Assembly (NCBI GenBank): GCA_029945425.1
Contig: JAQSDV010000004.1
Span: 620,436 to 684,435, forward strand
From: a bacterium
Lineage (GTDB): Bacteria; Pseudomonadota; Alphaproteobacteria; Micavibrionales; UBA2020
Direction: 5' to 3'
Length of the DNA stretch: 64,000 nucleotides
The translations under genes were made by a program, and so were the position numbers. A model generated the notes under the pieces. That model ran no database searches, had not been told where the DNA came from, and saw only the letters and a program-made list of their open reading frames with translations. This document shows, piece by piece, positions 10,476 to 19,902 of the stretch. The stretch's first letter is position 1. Every line of letters starts with the position of its first letter.

Positions 10476-11084
10476 ATGTCGGAAGACTGGCAGAAACTGG
10501 ACGCAGAAAAAGCCGCGCGCATCCTGAGCGAGGTCAACCCGCAACTGGAACCCGTGCCGTTCTCGATGGAGAGCACAACGGTGCGTAGCCAGAAGCTCCC
10601 CTTCTACAAGGGGTACGAGCTTTACGAACTGACCGACCTTTCCGCTGTACCCGGCGCGCGCAAATACGCGATCTATAAAGCCGGCGACGTGAATGTTGTC
10701 AACTGGACGAACCAGGCGATTTACGAGACGAATGAAAAAGCGCCAATCGTGCTGGATAGCAACACGGTCGTCGAGTATGTGAAGTTTTTCTTTAATTATG
10801 TGCGCGGCCGCCATGGCCGTTTTCTGATCATCGAAACAATCGACGATATCCGCTGGCAGATCGAGCCGCCGCTACAGGGCCGCAAGGTGATGCAGGAAAT
10901 GCTGCAGCCGGTCACGCTGGTGTCGCAGGATTCCGACGGCACTTACAACCTGCTCGCCTTCATGGTGTTCAAGGACAGCCTGTTCCGCACCAAGGTGCAT
11001 GTGAAGAAGGACGGCCTCGTCAGCATGTCTGATGAAGAGCTGAAGATCGAGGGCATGCCTGTGCTTCAGGACGCAGCCGCGTAA
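10476..11084 (+). CDS. hypothetical protein flanking oriC
   Basis: The product has 202 residues, with no signal peptide or membrane helix. It is mixed alpha/beta in composition, with an aromatic-rich centre (VVEYVKFFFNYVRGRHGRFLIIETIDDIRWQIEPPL). I cannot assign a family. By position it corresponds to the uncharacterised gene that flanks the origin opposite hemE in Caulobacter, but identity was not tested. The ATG at 10476 is the first start after the DnaA-box cluster. The gene is followed after 5 bases by a phosphotransferase gene on the same strand. Confidence 0.75.
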   Translation: MSEDWQKLDAEKAARILSEVNPQLEPVPFSMESTTVRSQKLPFYKGYELYELTDLSAVPGARKYAIYKAGDVNVVNWTNQAIYETNEKAPIVLDSNTVVEYVKFFFNYVRGRHGRFLIIETIDDIRWQIEPPLQGRKVMQEMLQPVTLVSQDSDGTYNLLAFMVFKDSLFRTKVHVKKDGLVSMSDEELKIEGMPVLQDAAA

Positions 11085-11089
11085 TATTC

Positions 11090-12109
11090 ATGGTCGCGCT
11101 TATCAGACAGCCTGAGGCCCGCGAAAAAAAACCAGAATTCTCTGACCTTCCCCCGACTATTTTCCGCCAGCTGGAAAAGCTCTGCGGCGATAAAATTGCA
11201 TCGTCCGGCACGGCATTTGGCGGTCTTTCCGCATCGGCCGGGTTTATCATGACGCTGGCCTCGGGGCGTAAAGTATTTGCCAAGGGAACGCATCCCGCAG
11301 AAACCGCGCATGGCTCCGCGAACCTCGCGCAGGAAATTTCCGCTTACCAAATTGTTGAAGCCTTGCGGGATGCGTCGCCGCCCTATATCGGCGTGGTGTC
11401 GGACGGCGAGGAAGACGGCTGGATGCTGGGCGTGTGGGAATGCATCGACCATGATCCAGCGCTGGTGTCGCTGCCGCGCTTGATGCAACTGCTGAAAGAC
11501 TGGCAGGCGTCTAAAGGCGCGCAGGAAGTTTTGCCGTCGGTGCGCGAGCAGGTGTATATCAACCAGTTTTTTTCCGTCGAGAAAAAATGGCCGCGCCTGA
11601 AGAACGATACCGCGATCCGCAAAAAATTCCTGACGCTGTTCGAAAATCCAGCAGCGGCAGAAGCATGGTTTGAAAAAAGCATCGATGCGCTTGCGGAATG
11701 GCAGATCCGCGCCTCGCGCCTTGGCGCGCCGGAAGGTTTGGTGCATGGCGATCTGCGGCTCGACAATTTTATTTTCACGGGCGACCGCGCCTATGCTGTC
11801 GACTGGCCGAATGCGTGTTTCGGCCCCTTGGTATTTGATCAAATGTTTTTGTTCTCGAACCTCGAAGCCGAGGGTTTTGGCAAGACGGAGGAGCTGACCG
11901 AGCAATTCGGCTCTTATATAAGTGATGATGCCGTGGCGATGCTGGCATCGCTCTCGGGCTATTTCGCCGATCAGGCTTACCGGGAGGTTCCGGAGCGTAT
12001 GCCACGCCTGCGCTGGATGCAAAAATCAATGTTATTGGCACAGCTTAAGTGCTTGTCCCGATTAGGGATAATCGAATCAATTCCGAGAATGACAGACGAA
12101 AATCAATAA
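11090..12109 (+). CDS. aminoglycoside phosphotransferase (APH) family kinase-like protein
   Basis: This 339-residue protein has the APH/choline-kinase fold signatures. The catalytic-loop motif is LVHGDLRLDNFIF (residues about 219-231; catalytic Asp in HGD), followed by the metal-binding DW in YAVDWPNACFGP. The N-terminal lobe has a Gly-rich stretch (GTAFGGLSASAGF) in the nucleotide-binding position. The small-molecule substrate cannot be told; families of this type include sugar and cell-wall kinases as well as antibiotic-modifying enzymes, and nothing here points to resistance. It sits 5 bases after the oriC-flanking gene and is probably co-transcribed with it. Confidence 0.82.
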   Translation: MVALIRQPEAREKKPEFSDLPPTIFRQLEKLCGDKIASSGTAFGGLSASAGFIMTLASGRKVFAKGTHPAETAHGSANLAQEISAYQIVEALRDASPPYIGVVSDGEEDGWMLGVWECIDHDPALVSLPRLMQLLKDWQASKGAQEVLPSVREQVYINQFFSVEKKWPRLKNDTAIRKKFLTLFENPAAAEAWFEKSIDALAEWQIRASRLGAPEGLVHGDLRLDNFIFTGDRAYAVDWPNACFGPLVFDQMFLFSNLEAEGFGKTEELTEQFGSYISDDAVAMLASLSGYFADQAYREVPERMPRLRWMQKSMLLAQLKCLSRLGIIESIPRMTDENQ

Positions 12110-12347
12110 CTTTTGCCGATTTACAGCAAGATTATTCTTATTCTGTGGTTCTTTTATCCCAAAAATGTCGGTTTTGTTTCCGTAATCAGCTAATATTGCT
12201 GTTATTTCCACTTCGTAAAAGGAGATGTTAACCATCTACCCCCCATGATGAATGTAAGGGAAGTTTCGCTGTTTGCTTGAGCGGAAAGAGGGCTGGGGAG
12301 CCTGATTTCTTTAAGAGCGTGTGTAGACAAGATAAAGGGTAGAGAGC

Positions 12348-13385
12348 ATGGGCAAAGACGCGGGCATGGACGATACGTTCCAGACAACCAAACCCGAAAA
12401 GCGTGGCTTCCGCGATACCGCGAAACGCCTGCGTTCCAAAGAAACCCATCTCAGCAACCGTGCGGCGCTAGACTGGCGCCTGGACCAGAGCCGCGTATGC
12501 GATAAGAACGGCTGGCAGGCCGATGTTGTTCCCGTCGAAGAATTGAAAAGCATCCTGATGCAAAGCCGCACCGGCGAAAGCCTGATTGCGGATGCGAAAC
12601 CCGACACCCTGACCATTATATATGACACGCAGTCGCCCGCATCGCAGTTCTATGTGCGCGGCGAACAGCGCATCATCACGCTGAACCCCTACCGCATGAA
12701 GGGCGACCTGCTGAATTTGCTGACGCGCGAATTGCGCCGCGCCGGCCAGCATAAAAACGGCGCGCTGGTAAACCCCCTGAGCTTCGAGCCTGACGAAGCG
12801 ATCCTGATCAACCGCGCGCAACAGGCCGATGTATTGATGGTATCGGTGAAAGTTGCATGGGAACTGCGCCTGTCCGGCCAGTCCGAAGCATGGGATTTCA
12901 TTTCTGCAACGCCGCTGGCCGATGTCAGCCGTATTTTCGAACTGAAGGCGCAGACCGATTTCCGCACGCTGAACAACGGCGAAGCAAGCCGCGCCGCGTA
13001 TGACAAGTTTTTCGAAGACAGCCGCACGAAACTGCACGACAAGCGCATCATCCACCAGATGCTGTTGGACGAGCACGGCTATATGAAAGCGGGCATGAAG
13101 CGCCCGAAAGTCAGCATGGAATTGTTCGCGCGCCTGGGCGAAATGCCAAATGGCCGCAACTACCTGTCCATGAAATCGCAGCGCCAGCCGACCGACATGT
13201 GCTATTCCACGGTCGAAGATCGCTCGAATGCAAATTTCCTCTGGTTCATCAAGTTCGAACGCTCCTTTCAGGAGAAGGAACTGCAGATGGTCCAGGAATC
13301 GGTCAAGCTGTCCGCTGAAGTCGTCGACTTCAACAAATGGCCCGGCCGCAGCAAACGCACCACGCAGCCAGAGCGCGGTCACTAG
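12348..13385 (+). CDS. metallopeptidase-like paralog lacking the HExxH site
   Basis: This 345-residue protein aligns with the putative peptidases at 25445 and 48187. The segment IITLNPYRMKGDLLNLLTREL is the counterpart of YIALNPNAAPTDLALSLIHEM. The zinc motif has become R127-E128-L-R-R131, so both histidines are gone, and the downstream EAD ligand motif reads QAD. It is therefore probably catalytically dead and may bind a substrate or partner. AGAGAG precedes the ATG. It forms a likely operon with the next gene (52-bp gap), another inactive paralog. The family resembles proteins annotated DUF6782, which I could not verify. Confidence 0.75.
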   Translation: MGKDAGMDDTFQTTKPEKRGFRDTAKRLRSKETHLSNRAALDWRLDQSRVCDKNGWQADVVPVEELKSILMQSRTGESLIADAKPDTLTIIYDTQSPASQFYVRGEQRIITLNPYRMKGDLLNLLTRELRRAGQHKNGALVNPLSFEPDEAILINRAQQADVLMVSVKVAWELRLSGQSEAWDFISATPLADVSRIFELKAQTDFRTLNNGEASRAAYDKFFEDSRTKLHDKRIIHQMLLDEHGYMKAGMKRPKVSMELFARLGEMPNGRNYLSMKSQRQPTDMCYSTVEDRSNANFLWFIKFERSFQEKELQMVQESVKLSAEVVDFNKWPGRSKRTTQPERGH

Positions 13386-13437
13386 GATTTTCTTTTAGCC
13401 GCCATCACTTCTCCGGCGGCACCAACGGGGGATATCG

Positions 13438-14331
13438 ATGCTGGGGGGCTTCAGCGACAAGCGTATCCGCGTTCGCCTCTTTGCGATCGCCGACAGCGAG
13501 CCTTATCTGGCGCCGGTTGAAGAACGCGAGCGCGCTTTCGTTGGATACATCCGCAACCTTGTCCGCATCCTTGAACAAAGCCCGCTCGGCCGCATGCTGG
13601 TGCGCCATGCGATGATCAATCAGGTTTCCGTCGGTCTCGACCCGCTGCTGGAAGCGCATGCGAGTTTTTTTTATCCCGGGCAAAATCATTTCGACCTTGG
13701 CTATCAGCCCGACCTGCTCCAGAAATCGGAAAAAGGCGTCAGCCGCTATCTTGTTTCATTTATCGGCGCGTTGCGCCGCGCGTGGCATCATCACGGCGGG
13801 CGCGGCCCCGATGTTGCCTTGCGGCCTGAAGATTTCCTGAAGCTTTGCCGGTTCGAAGAAGCGGATATCGAAGCTGTCACGCATCTGATCGCGTGGGAAC
13901 TGCGGTCGGGCGGCGCGTCGTTCCTGTGGCGTCATTTATTGTCGGGCGCGAATGGCGATATTTCCGTCGTGTTCGAACGCGCGATTGAATCGAACCCGAA
14001 AAAACAGTTCGATGGCGAAGCGATGAAGTCAGCCTTCAACCAGTGGTTCGCCGAGCGCGAGCGCATCAATTCCTGCGATCATTTCGCGCTGGAAATGATC
14101 GACATGGCGCTGATCCAGCAGACGGATGCCAACCGCATCGGCATCGCACCCTTGCGTCAGGGCATGATCGAGGGCATCGGCGTGATGCCGAACGGTCAGA
14201 ACTATCTGGCCGGTGTGCCGTTCACCAGCGGCTGGTATGACGGACTGGATGACGAGTTCAATCGTACCCACCTTCGCCATATAAAGCAGGATATCAACCG
14301 CTTGCTGACCCCGCCCGTCGCGCGCCGCTGA
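13438..14331 (+). CDS. metallopeptidase-like paralog lacking the HExxH site (second copy)
   Basis: This 297-residue protein is a relative of the upstream gene and of the proteins at 25445 and 48187. In RYLVSFIGALRRAWHHHGG the HExxH position reads G110-A-L-R-R114. The downstream motif FEEADIEAVTHLIAWELRSGG keeps the acidic EAD element and matches QQADVLMVSVKVAWELRLSG of the neighbour. GEMPNGRNYL in the neighbour pairs with GVMPNGQNYL here, so the similarity runs through the C-terminal part. The ATG at 13438 follows GGGGGAT. Function is unknown; a role as a non-catalytic partner of the intact paralogs is speculation. Confidence 0.73.
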   Translation: MLGGFSDKRIRVRLFAIADSEPYLAPVEERERAFVGYIRNLVRILEQSPLGRMLVRHAMINQVSVGLDPLLEAHASFFYPGQNHFDLGYQPDLLQKSEKGVSRYLVSFIGALRRAWHHHGGRGPDVALRPEDFLKLCRFEEADIEAVTHLIAWELRSGGASFLWRHLLSGANGDISVVFERAIESNPKKQFDGEAMKSAFNQWFAERERINSCDHFALEMIDMALIQQTDANRIGIAPLRQGMIEGIGVMPNGQNYLAGVPFTSGWYDGLDDEFNRTHLRHIKQDINRLLTPPVARR

Positions 14332-14409
14332 CATATTATTTGACATAATTTACGAATCCTTGTAGTCTGCCTGAGGTTTTAACGCGACATAAAAACAAGG
14401 GTGAAGGCA

Positions 14410-14622
14410 ATGGCGGATCAGGAAAAAGCAGCGAACAACAACGAATTTTTCAACACGGAGAAACCCTCCGCACTCCGGACCGCCTTCCAGACGGTCGGCG
14501 CCGCATGGGCCACGATCACGGGCGACGGCGCTAATTACGGCTGGGAGCAAACGGGTAATGCGTATGACTACGCGAAAACCTATCTCGGCTCCAAAGGCAT
14601 CGGCCTCAAGAACTCTGCTTAA
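14410..14622 (+). CDS. small hypothetical protein
   Basis: This 70-residue protein (MADQEKAANNNEFF ...) is hydrophilic with a central GAAWATITGDGANYGWEQTG segment and no recognisable domain. I chose the ATG at 14410, which has AGGG 8 bases upstream; a GTG at 14401 would lack spacing to a ribosome site. TTGACA at 14340-14345 is followed after 17 bases by TAGTCT, a weak promoter candidate for this gene. Confidence 0.55.
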   Translation: MADQEKAANNNEFFNTEKPSALRTAFQTVGAAWATITGDGANYGWEQTGNAYDYAKTYLGSKGIGLKNSA

Positions 14623-14658
14623 ATAAAAAAGAAACGTCACGAGATAAAAGGGCGGGGG

Positions 14659-15336
14659 CTACTGCAGATCCAGCAGGTGGCCCTCGCCTTTTTTCGTGAG
14701 CCAGGAACGCGCCATTTCCAGCGCACGGTCTTTTTCGCGGCGCGTCAGCTGCGTATAGATGTTGTCGCGCGACTTGATCGCGCTTTCTTTTTCGGGGCCG
14801 TCCTGATAGTGGACGATTGCGATATGCAGCCACATCAGCGCGGTCACCGCATCTGCTGCGGGCACGCCTTCGCCTGTGTAATACATGGTTCCCATGTGAT
14901 GCTGGGCGAGCGGGCGGTTGGCATCGGCCGCCTTGCTGATCAAATCAAACGCTTTTAACTGGTCGACCTTCACGCCTTGTCCGAGACGGTACATGATGCC
15001 CATCAATTCTTCCGCGCCGTGGTGTCCGCCTTCGGAAAGAGGCTTGAGGTTTTTCGCGACTTCCTCGAACTTGCCTTCCTTATACATCTCCATGATCTTG
15101 TCGTAGTTGACCTTGCGGACCGCTTCGGGAATGGTCGAGGGATCCTGACCCGTTTCTTTCGCAACTTCCTGCGCCTGTTCGGGCGACAGCAGCAGTCCGG
15201 GCGGCAGGTTGTTGTATTCATCGGTCGAGGGCAGCTGTTCGCCGCGGCCTTCCATGTCGAAGGCCTCCGGCGCCTGCGCAAAGGCGGGCGCGGCGGCAAG
15301 TGTGAAGATGCAGGCAAGGATGGCAAGTGAACGCAT
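14659..15336 (-). CDS. secreted Sel1-repeat protein
   Basis: This is a 225-residue exported protein. Residues 1-20 form a signal peptide (RSLAILACIFTLAAAPAFAQA, cleavage after AFA). Residues about 105-180 hold two Sel1-like repeats (GAEELMGIMYRLGQGVKVDQLKAFDLISKAA and AQHHMGTMYYTGEGVPAADAVTALMWLHIA). Sel1 repeats mediate protein contacts, often in the periplasm. ATG 15336 was chosen because GGGGGA lies 8 bases upstream and it begins the signal peptide; an upstream frame of 21 codons is unlikely. It follows prmA by 59 bp on the same strand. Confidence 0.82.
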   Translation of the reverse strand: MRSLAILACIFTLAAAPAFAQAPEAFDMEGRGEQLPSTDEYNNLPPGLLLSPEQAQEVAKETGQDPSTIPEAVRKVNYDKIMEMYKEGKFEEVAKNLKPLSEGGHHGAEELMGIMYRLGQGVKVDQLKAFDLISKAADANRPLAQHHMGTMYYTGEGVPAADAVTALMWLHIAIVHYQDGPEKESAIKSRDNIYTQLTRREKDRALEMARSWLTKKGEGHLLDLQ

Positions 15337-15395
15337 GGCGGATCCCCCGAAATATGCTGCTTCTATTATACAGAGGCTGCGCATAAAAGTAAAAG

Positions 15396-16313
15396 TCACT
15401 TATCCCGCTGGAAAATCAGGGCCGCCCACTGGCCGTCAGGAATAGCGTTGATCAGTTTCAGCCCCTGCGCGAGATGGGCGTCGGTCACATCCTGTTGCTG
15501 GCGTTTCAACAGGCCGGACAGAACGGCATAACCGCCCGGTTTCAGCGCATTATACAAATCTCCCGCCATGGCGATCAGCGGCCCCGCAAGAATATTCGCC
15601 CCGACAAGGTCATAAGGCGCATTCTGGATAGAAAGCGGGGTTTTATAGCCGTCGCCCGCCGCAGCCACCAGCGTGACATCATTCATTTCGGCGTGACGGT
15701 TGGTAACAATCACGGATTCCGGGTCGATATCGATCGCGGTCAGTTTCGCGCCCGGCCAGATTTTTTGAATGGCAATCGCCAGAATGCCCGAGCCGCAGCC
15801 CATATCAAGCGCGTTTTCGACCTTGTGCTGCTTCGCGATCTGTTCGAACGCGACCATGCAGGAGCGCGTAGTTTCATGTTCACCCGATCCAAATGCGGTG
15901 GCGGCGTCGATTTGCAGCGGCGTCTGTCCGGCCGGCACATCGCCTTTATAGTAAGAGCCATGCACGAAGAAGCGGCCGATATTCACGGGCGGGAAATTGT
16001 CGTACACATGGCGCAGCCAGTCTTTTTCCGGCAGGCGCTCCGCCGTGATTTTGTCGCGCGTGATGATGCCGGCTTCCGCTTCCTCGAGGCGCTGGAAAAT
16101 GGCGTCGAGATCGGGCGCGCCGTAATTCGTGAGCGAGATTGTCCAGTCGTCGCCATCCGTCGCTTCCCGATTATGGAGAGACACGGCCGAGACCAGCTCT
16201 TCCAGCGCGTCGCCCAGCACTTGCGCCTTTTCCCCATCCAGATGCCGCGGGAAGTCCAAAGTCACTTTGTAAAGGTGATGGGGGATTTTGTCGTCGCTCT
16301 TGGCTTGTGACAT
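15396..16313 (-). CDS. prmA: ribosomal protein L11 methyltransferase
   Basis: PrmA methylates ribosomal protein L11 using S-adenosylmethionine. Signatures are DAATAFGSGEHETTRSC, the SAM-binding DMGCGSGILAIA, AIDIDPESV and NILAGPL (the catalytic N-I-L-A-x-P-L motif). Length (305) is normal and the N-terminal L11-recognition domain is present. AGG lies 7 bases before the ATG. Confidence 0.93.
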   Translation of the reverse strand: MSQAKSDDKIPHHLYKVTLDFPRHLDGEKAQVLGDALEELVSAVSLHNREATDGDDWTISLTNYGAPDLDAIFQRLEEAEAGIITRDKITAERLPEKDWLRHVYDNFPPVNIGRFFVHGSYYKGDVPAGQTPLQIDAATAFGSGEHETTRSCMVAFEQIAKQHKVENALDMGCGSGILAIAIQKIWPGAKLTAIDIDPESVIVTNRHAEMNDVTLVAAAGDGYKTPLSIQNAPYDLVGANILAGPLIAMAGDLYNALKPGGYAVLSGLLKRQQQDVTDAHLAQGLKLINAIPDGQWAALIFQRDK

Positions 16314-16419
16314 CGCATAACCTTTAAAGTACTATGGAATAACAAAATTTTATCATTCTTGATATTGTATTACCACTCCACCATATTAATAAAACAATTG
16401 TTTTCAGGGGGTTTTCATC

Positions 16420-17562
16420 ATGTCCGCCCAAGCCGTTATCGCGGGTTACGTCCGGTCGCCGTTCCATTTCGCCGCCAAGGGAGATCTGGCAGGTGTTCGC
16501 CCCGATGACCTGGCCGCCGCAGTCATCACCGAACTGGTCAAGCGCACCAATGTTCCCGTTGCGGATCTGGAGGACCTGATCCTCGGCTGCGCCTTCCCCG
16601 AAGGTGAACAGGGGTTCAACGTCGCGCGCCTGATCGTGAACATCGCAAACCTGCCGCTGTCGATGGGGGGCGTCACCGTCAACCGTTTCTGCGGATCGTC
16701 GATGCAGGCAATCCATCAGGCTGTCGGCGCAATTTCCAGCGGTGCTGGACAAGCCTTCATTTGCGCCGGCGTTGAATCCATGTCGCGCATTCCGATGGGC
16801 GGGTTCAACCCGCTGCCGAACCCCGCATTGGTGAAAACATATCCGCAAGCCTATATCGGCATGGGCGAAACCGCCGAGAACCTTGCGCGCAAATATTCCA
16901 TTCCGCGCGCGGAGCAGGAAAAATACGCGCTAAATTCCCATCAGAAAGCTGTACTGGCGCGTGAAGCCGGCCGCACGAAAGATGAAATCACGACGATCAC
17001 GACGGCAGAGGGTAAAACAGTTTCTGCGGATGGTTGCATTCGTCCCGAAACGACGCTGGAAGGCTTGGCGGGATTGCGCCCTGCATTCGACGCGTCCGGC
17101 TCTGTGACAGCGGGTACATCATCGCCGTTGACAGATGGCGCATCGGCGACGCTCGTCACCTCCGAACAGTTCGCGAAGGAACGCGGGTTGACGATCCTTG
17201 CGAAAATCCGCTCTACCGGCGTATCCGGTTGCGCACCCGAAATCATGGGTATCGGCCCTGTCGAGGCGTCGAAAAAAGCAATGGCGCGCGCGGGCATCAC
17301 GATCAAGGACATCGATATCATCGAATTGAACGAGGCCTTTGCCGTGCAGGCGATGTCGGTGCTGAACGAACTGGGCGCGGATTACAGCAAGGTCAATCTT
17401 GACGGCGGCGCAATTGCCCTCGGCCACCCGCTCGGTGCTTCGGGCGCGCGCGTGACGGGCAAGGCGGCGACGCTGCTCCAGCGCGAAAGGAAGCAATTCG
17501 CGCTGGCCACCATGTGCATTGGCGGCGGTCAGGGTATCGCGACCATTCTGGAAGCGGCATAA
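16420..17562 (+). CDS. thiolase family acetyl-CoA acyltransferase
   Basis: This 380-residue thiolase cleaves or condenses acyl-CoA. Active-site residues are Cys91 in [10 protein letters not shown], His in [16 protein letters not shown] and the second Cys in [17 protein letters not shown] is also intact. The sequence begins [14 protein letters not shown], nearly the same as the partial thiolase at 63912 and less like the one at 36653. The fadA-type branch (beta-oxidation) is likely, but the FadB partner is not adjacent. Its TAA is directly followed by the ATG of an adenosine deaminase gene. GGGGG precedes the start. Confidence 0.9.
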   Translation: MSAQAVIAGYVRSPFHFAAKGDLAGVRPDDLAAAVITELVKRTNVPVADLEDLILGCAFPEGEQGFNVARLIVNIANLPLSMGGVTVNRFCGSSMQAIHQAVGAISSGAGQAFICAGVESMSRIPMGGFNPLPNPALVKTYPQAYIGMGETAENLARKYSIPRAEQEKYALNSHQKAVLAREAGRTKDEITTITTAEGKTVSADGCIRPETTLEGLAGLRPAFDASGSVTAGTSSPLTDGASATLVTSEQFAKERGLTILAKIRSTGVSGCAPEIMGIGPVEASKKAMARAGITIKDIDIIELNEAFAVQAMSVLNELGADYSKVNLDGGAIALGHPLGASGARVTGKAATLLQRERKQFALATMCIGGGQGIATILEAA

Positions 17563-18585
17563 ATGTTTTTCAGCGACGGTTTCCGTAAACTGCCGAAGGT
17601 GGATCTGCATGTCCATCTGGAGGGCACGATCACGCCCGAAATGGCCAAGCGAATTGCCAGTCGCAACAACGTCACGCCATCATCGCAATTGATGGACAGT
17701 TCCGGCGAACATTTTCGCTGGAGTTCGGACGGCGACGCCCGCCACAACCTGATCGCGTTCCTGAAGGCCTATGACGACGCGACATCCGTTATGAAGCGCC
17801 GCGAAGATTATACCGACATCACCTACGATTATTTGCATCGCGCCGCGCATGAGGGCTGCATCTATGTCGAATTCTTTATCTCCGCCGATCATGGCGCGAT
17901 GGTGGGGCTTGATTACAAGGAAATGATCGCCGCCATCGCCGATGGTTACGAGAAGGCAAAAAACGAATCCGGCATCGAAATGCGCCTGATTTCTACCTGC
18001 GTCCGCCATTACGGACCGGAAGCGGCATTGAAGGTTGCAGACACGACGCGCGGCTACCATCACCCGCTGGTCACAGGATTTGGCATGGCGGGCGACGAGA
18101 ACGCCCATACAGTTGCCGATTTCCGCCCTGCCTTCATGGCATCGGGACTGGCAGGGCGCACCGCCCACGCGGGCGAGGCATCGGGGCCGGAGACCGTGCG
18201 CCAGGCGCGCGATATATTGCAAGTACGCCGCTTCGGCCATATGGTACGCGCGATCGAGGACGTAAAATTGATGGAAGAGCAGAAAAGCATTCTCGCGGTG
18301 CCGGAGGTCTGCGTTTCCAGCAACATTGCGCTGAAGGTTTATCCCGATTACAAATCCCACCCCCTGCGCGAGTTTTTCGATTACGGGTTAAAGGTCGTGT
18401 TGGGATCGGACGACCCCAGTTTCTTCAACACCAGCATCGGCCGCGAATACAAAATCGCGCATGACCAGTTCCGGTTTACTGAAACAGAACTGCTGCAACT
18501 GTCGCGCAATGCGATCGAGGAAGCATTTGTCGATGAAACGACGCGGAGCCTGCTGCTGGACAAGATCGCAGCCCACAAACACTGA
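17563..18585 (+). CDS. adenosine deaminase family protein
   Basis: This 340-residue protein has the metal and catalytic residues of the adenosine/adenine deaminase family: H16-V-H18 in DLHVHLEG, HAGE near 205, the catalytic Glu in that motif, CVSSN and the paired Asp in GSDDPSFF near 286. It should remove the 6-amino group of adenosine or a related base. Adenosine cannot be separated from adenine or modified purines by eye. The start codon directly follows the thiolase stop, so the two are co-transcribed without an obvious metabolic link. Confidence 0.85.
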   Translation: MFFSDGFRKLPKVDLHVHLEGTITPEMAKRIASRNNVTPSSQLMDSSGEHFRWSSDGDARHNLIAFLKAYDDATSVMKRREDYTDITYDYLHRAAHEGCIYVEFFISADHGAMVGLDYKEMIAAIADGYEKAKNESGIEMRLISTCVRHYGPEAALKVADTTRGYHHPLVTGFGMAGDENAHTVADFRPAFMASGLAGRTAHAGEASGPETVRQARDILQVRRFGHMVRAIEDVKLMEEQKSILAVPEVCVSSNIALKVYPDYKSHPLREFFDYGLKVVLGSDDPSFFNTSIGREYKIAHDQFRFTETELLQLSRNAIEEAFVDETTRSLLLDKIAAHKH

Positions 18586-18677
18586 TTACATATTGTACCC
18601 GCAGGGTTGCCACTCGACAGCGTCCATGTTTTCATTCACGATGAGCGCACACCAACAAATTCAACCGGAGTTTTTTC

Positions 18678-19172
18678 ATGAGAAAAAAATCTGATATCGC
18701 AGCCTCACGGGTCACGAAAATCGTGATCGGTCTTGGTTTTATCGCCGCAGCTCTCGCGCCCTTCGGTGGCGCGGCGTTGGCGGCGTGGTCAACAGGTGCG
18801 GCTGCACTGGCGGGTCTGGGTCTCGGCGCTGCTGCGCCGCTTGCGGCTGCCGGTGCTTTCGGAGGCTTCATCCTCGGCGCATTTGCGGCACCGGTAATTG
18901 CGATTGGCAGCATCGCTGTCGGCCTGCTGGCGGGCGCGACGACCAAGGCAATCGGATCGACGCTGGAATGGATGGCTGGCGGCAGCAAGGCGGAAACCGC
19001 GGCGCAACCCAAGGCCGATGTGCAGCACAACATTCATATCGATATCGCGGGCGCTGGCCTGAACAGCAAGAAACTTGGCGAGAGCTTTGGCGCCGCCAAG
19101 CAGGAACGCCAACTGGCGAACCAGAACAAGCCGCAGCCGAAACTGCAGAAGCTGCTGCGCTTTGGCATGTAA
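18678..19172 (+). CDS. Gly/Ala-rich hydrophobic membrane-associated protein
   Basis: The 164-residue product has a basic N-terminus, then a long hydrophobic Gly/Ala-rich stretch (residues about 14-90) with many small-xxx-small spacings. A hydrophilic tail follows (ADVQHNIHIDIAGAGLNSKKLGESFGAAKQERQ). The core could form packed glycine-zipper helices. I do not recognise a family. CGGAG lies 6 bases before the ATG. The gene ends at a bidirectional terminator shared with the convergent gene at 19225. Confidence 0.7.
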   Translation: MRKKSDIAASRVTKIVIGLGFIAAALAPFGGAALAAWSTGAAALAGLGLGAAAPLAAAGAFGGFILGAFAAPVIAIGSIAVGLLAGATTKAIGSTLEWMAGGSKAETAAQPKADVQHNIHIDIAGAGLNSKKLGESFGAAKQERQLANQNKPQPKLQKLLRFGM

Positions 19173-19190
19173 TATATTTTGTGATTTTTA

Positions 19191-19222
19191 AAAAGCCGCG
19201 CTGGGGACAGCGCGGCTTTTTT
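19191..19222. terminator. bidirectional rho-independent terminator
   Basis: AAAAGCCGCGCTG (19191-19203) and CAGCGCGGCTTTT (19208-19220) form a 13-bp stem around the loop GGGA, with T-runs on both strands. It lies between two convergent genes and should end both transcripts. Confidence 0.9.
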
Positions 19223-19224
19223 AT

Positions 19225-19875
19225 TTAGATATTAAAGCCGCGTTTTTTCGGGGCGGGAGGCTTCACATCATTCGCGGGTTTGGGCGCGGGTTTCTTGACC
19301 AGGTCTTCCTTCAGCTGCGCGTCTTCCTTCGCAATTTTCGTCTTCAGCGTGTCGCGCGCCTCATCCAGCGTCATCAGTTTGTGGTTTTCGTTTTTATTGG
19401 CGCTCGGTGCGTAGACAACGATTTTATATTCGGCACCTGAAACGACCTTGAAGGCAGGGCGCAGCTTGCGCACCTCCTCCTCGACAAGATCGGCAACGCC
19501 GAAGAATTTGTTTTCCGCCACATGCGCGGGATCGATCGGGCGCGCTGCAACGGCGTCGTTAAAGGCCGTTGCCAAATCGACCTGCTGCTTGAACAGAATG
19601 ACGCGGATATCGGTGCTCGCCTTGATCTTCTGCATTCTTTTGTCCGCTTGCAGGACCCCGGAAAGGCCGGCGCGGCCCATGGCCTTGAGCGTGGGAAAGC
19701 TGGCGGCGGTGATGGCGGCCAGCGTACCGAAGCCGCCGGTGAAAATAACATCCAGCGCCACGCCGAAAATCGCGCCTTTGCCAAGGCTGCGTGCATAGCC
19801 GCTCGCGAGTTGGCCTTTGGTGCGGTTATATTTCTTCAGGACTTCGTTCAGTTCCTGTTTCTGTTTTTTATCCAT
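19225..19875 (-). CDS. hypothetical protein with central hydrophobic segment
   Basis: This 216-residue protein has a basic, Lys-rich N-terminus, a Gly-rich hydrophobic stretch at about 31-62 (GKGAIFGVALDVIFTGGFGTLAAITAASFPT), then a soluble alpha/beta part and a Lys/Pro-rich tail (KKPAPKPANDVKPPAPKKRGF). No family is recognised. A promoter with TTGACT/TATACA spacing 17 lies upstream at 19903-19931. It ends 2 bases from the shared terminator. Confidence 0.7.
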   Translation of the reverse strand: MDKKQKQELNEVLKKYNRTKGQLASGYARSLGKGAIFGVALDVIFTGGFGTLAAITAASFPTLKAMGRAGLSGVLQADKRMQKIKASTDIRVILFKQQVDLATAFNDAVAARPIDPAHVAENKFFGVADLVEEEVRKLRPAFKVVSGAEYKIVVYAPSANKNENHKLMTLDEARDTLKTKIAKEDAQLKEDLVKKPAPKPANDVKPPAPKKRGFNI

Positions 19876-19902
19876 GGCGCACCCGTCTTTGATACAGAGT
19901 TA

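Noticed and set aside
11090..12109. Antibiotic-resistance phosphotransferase
   Set aside because: The APH fold is shared by many metabolic kinases; the gene sits in a core location with normal base composition and no mobile element nearby.
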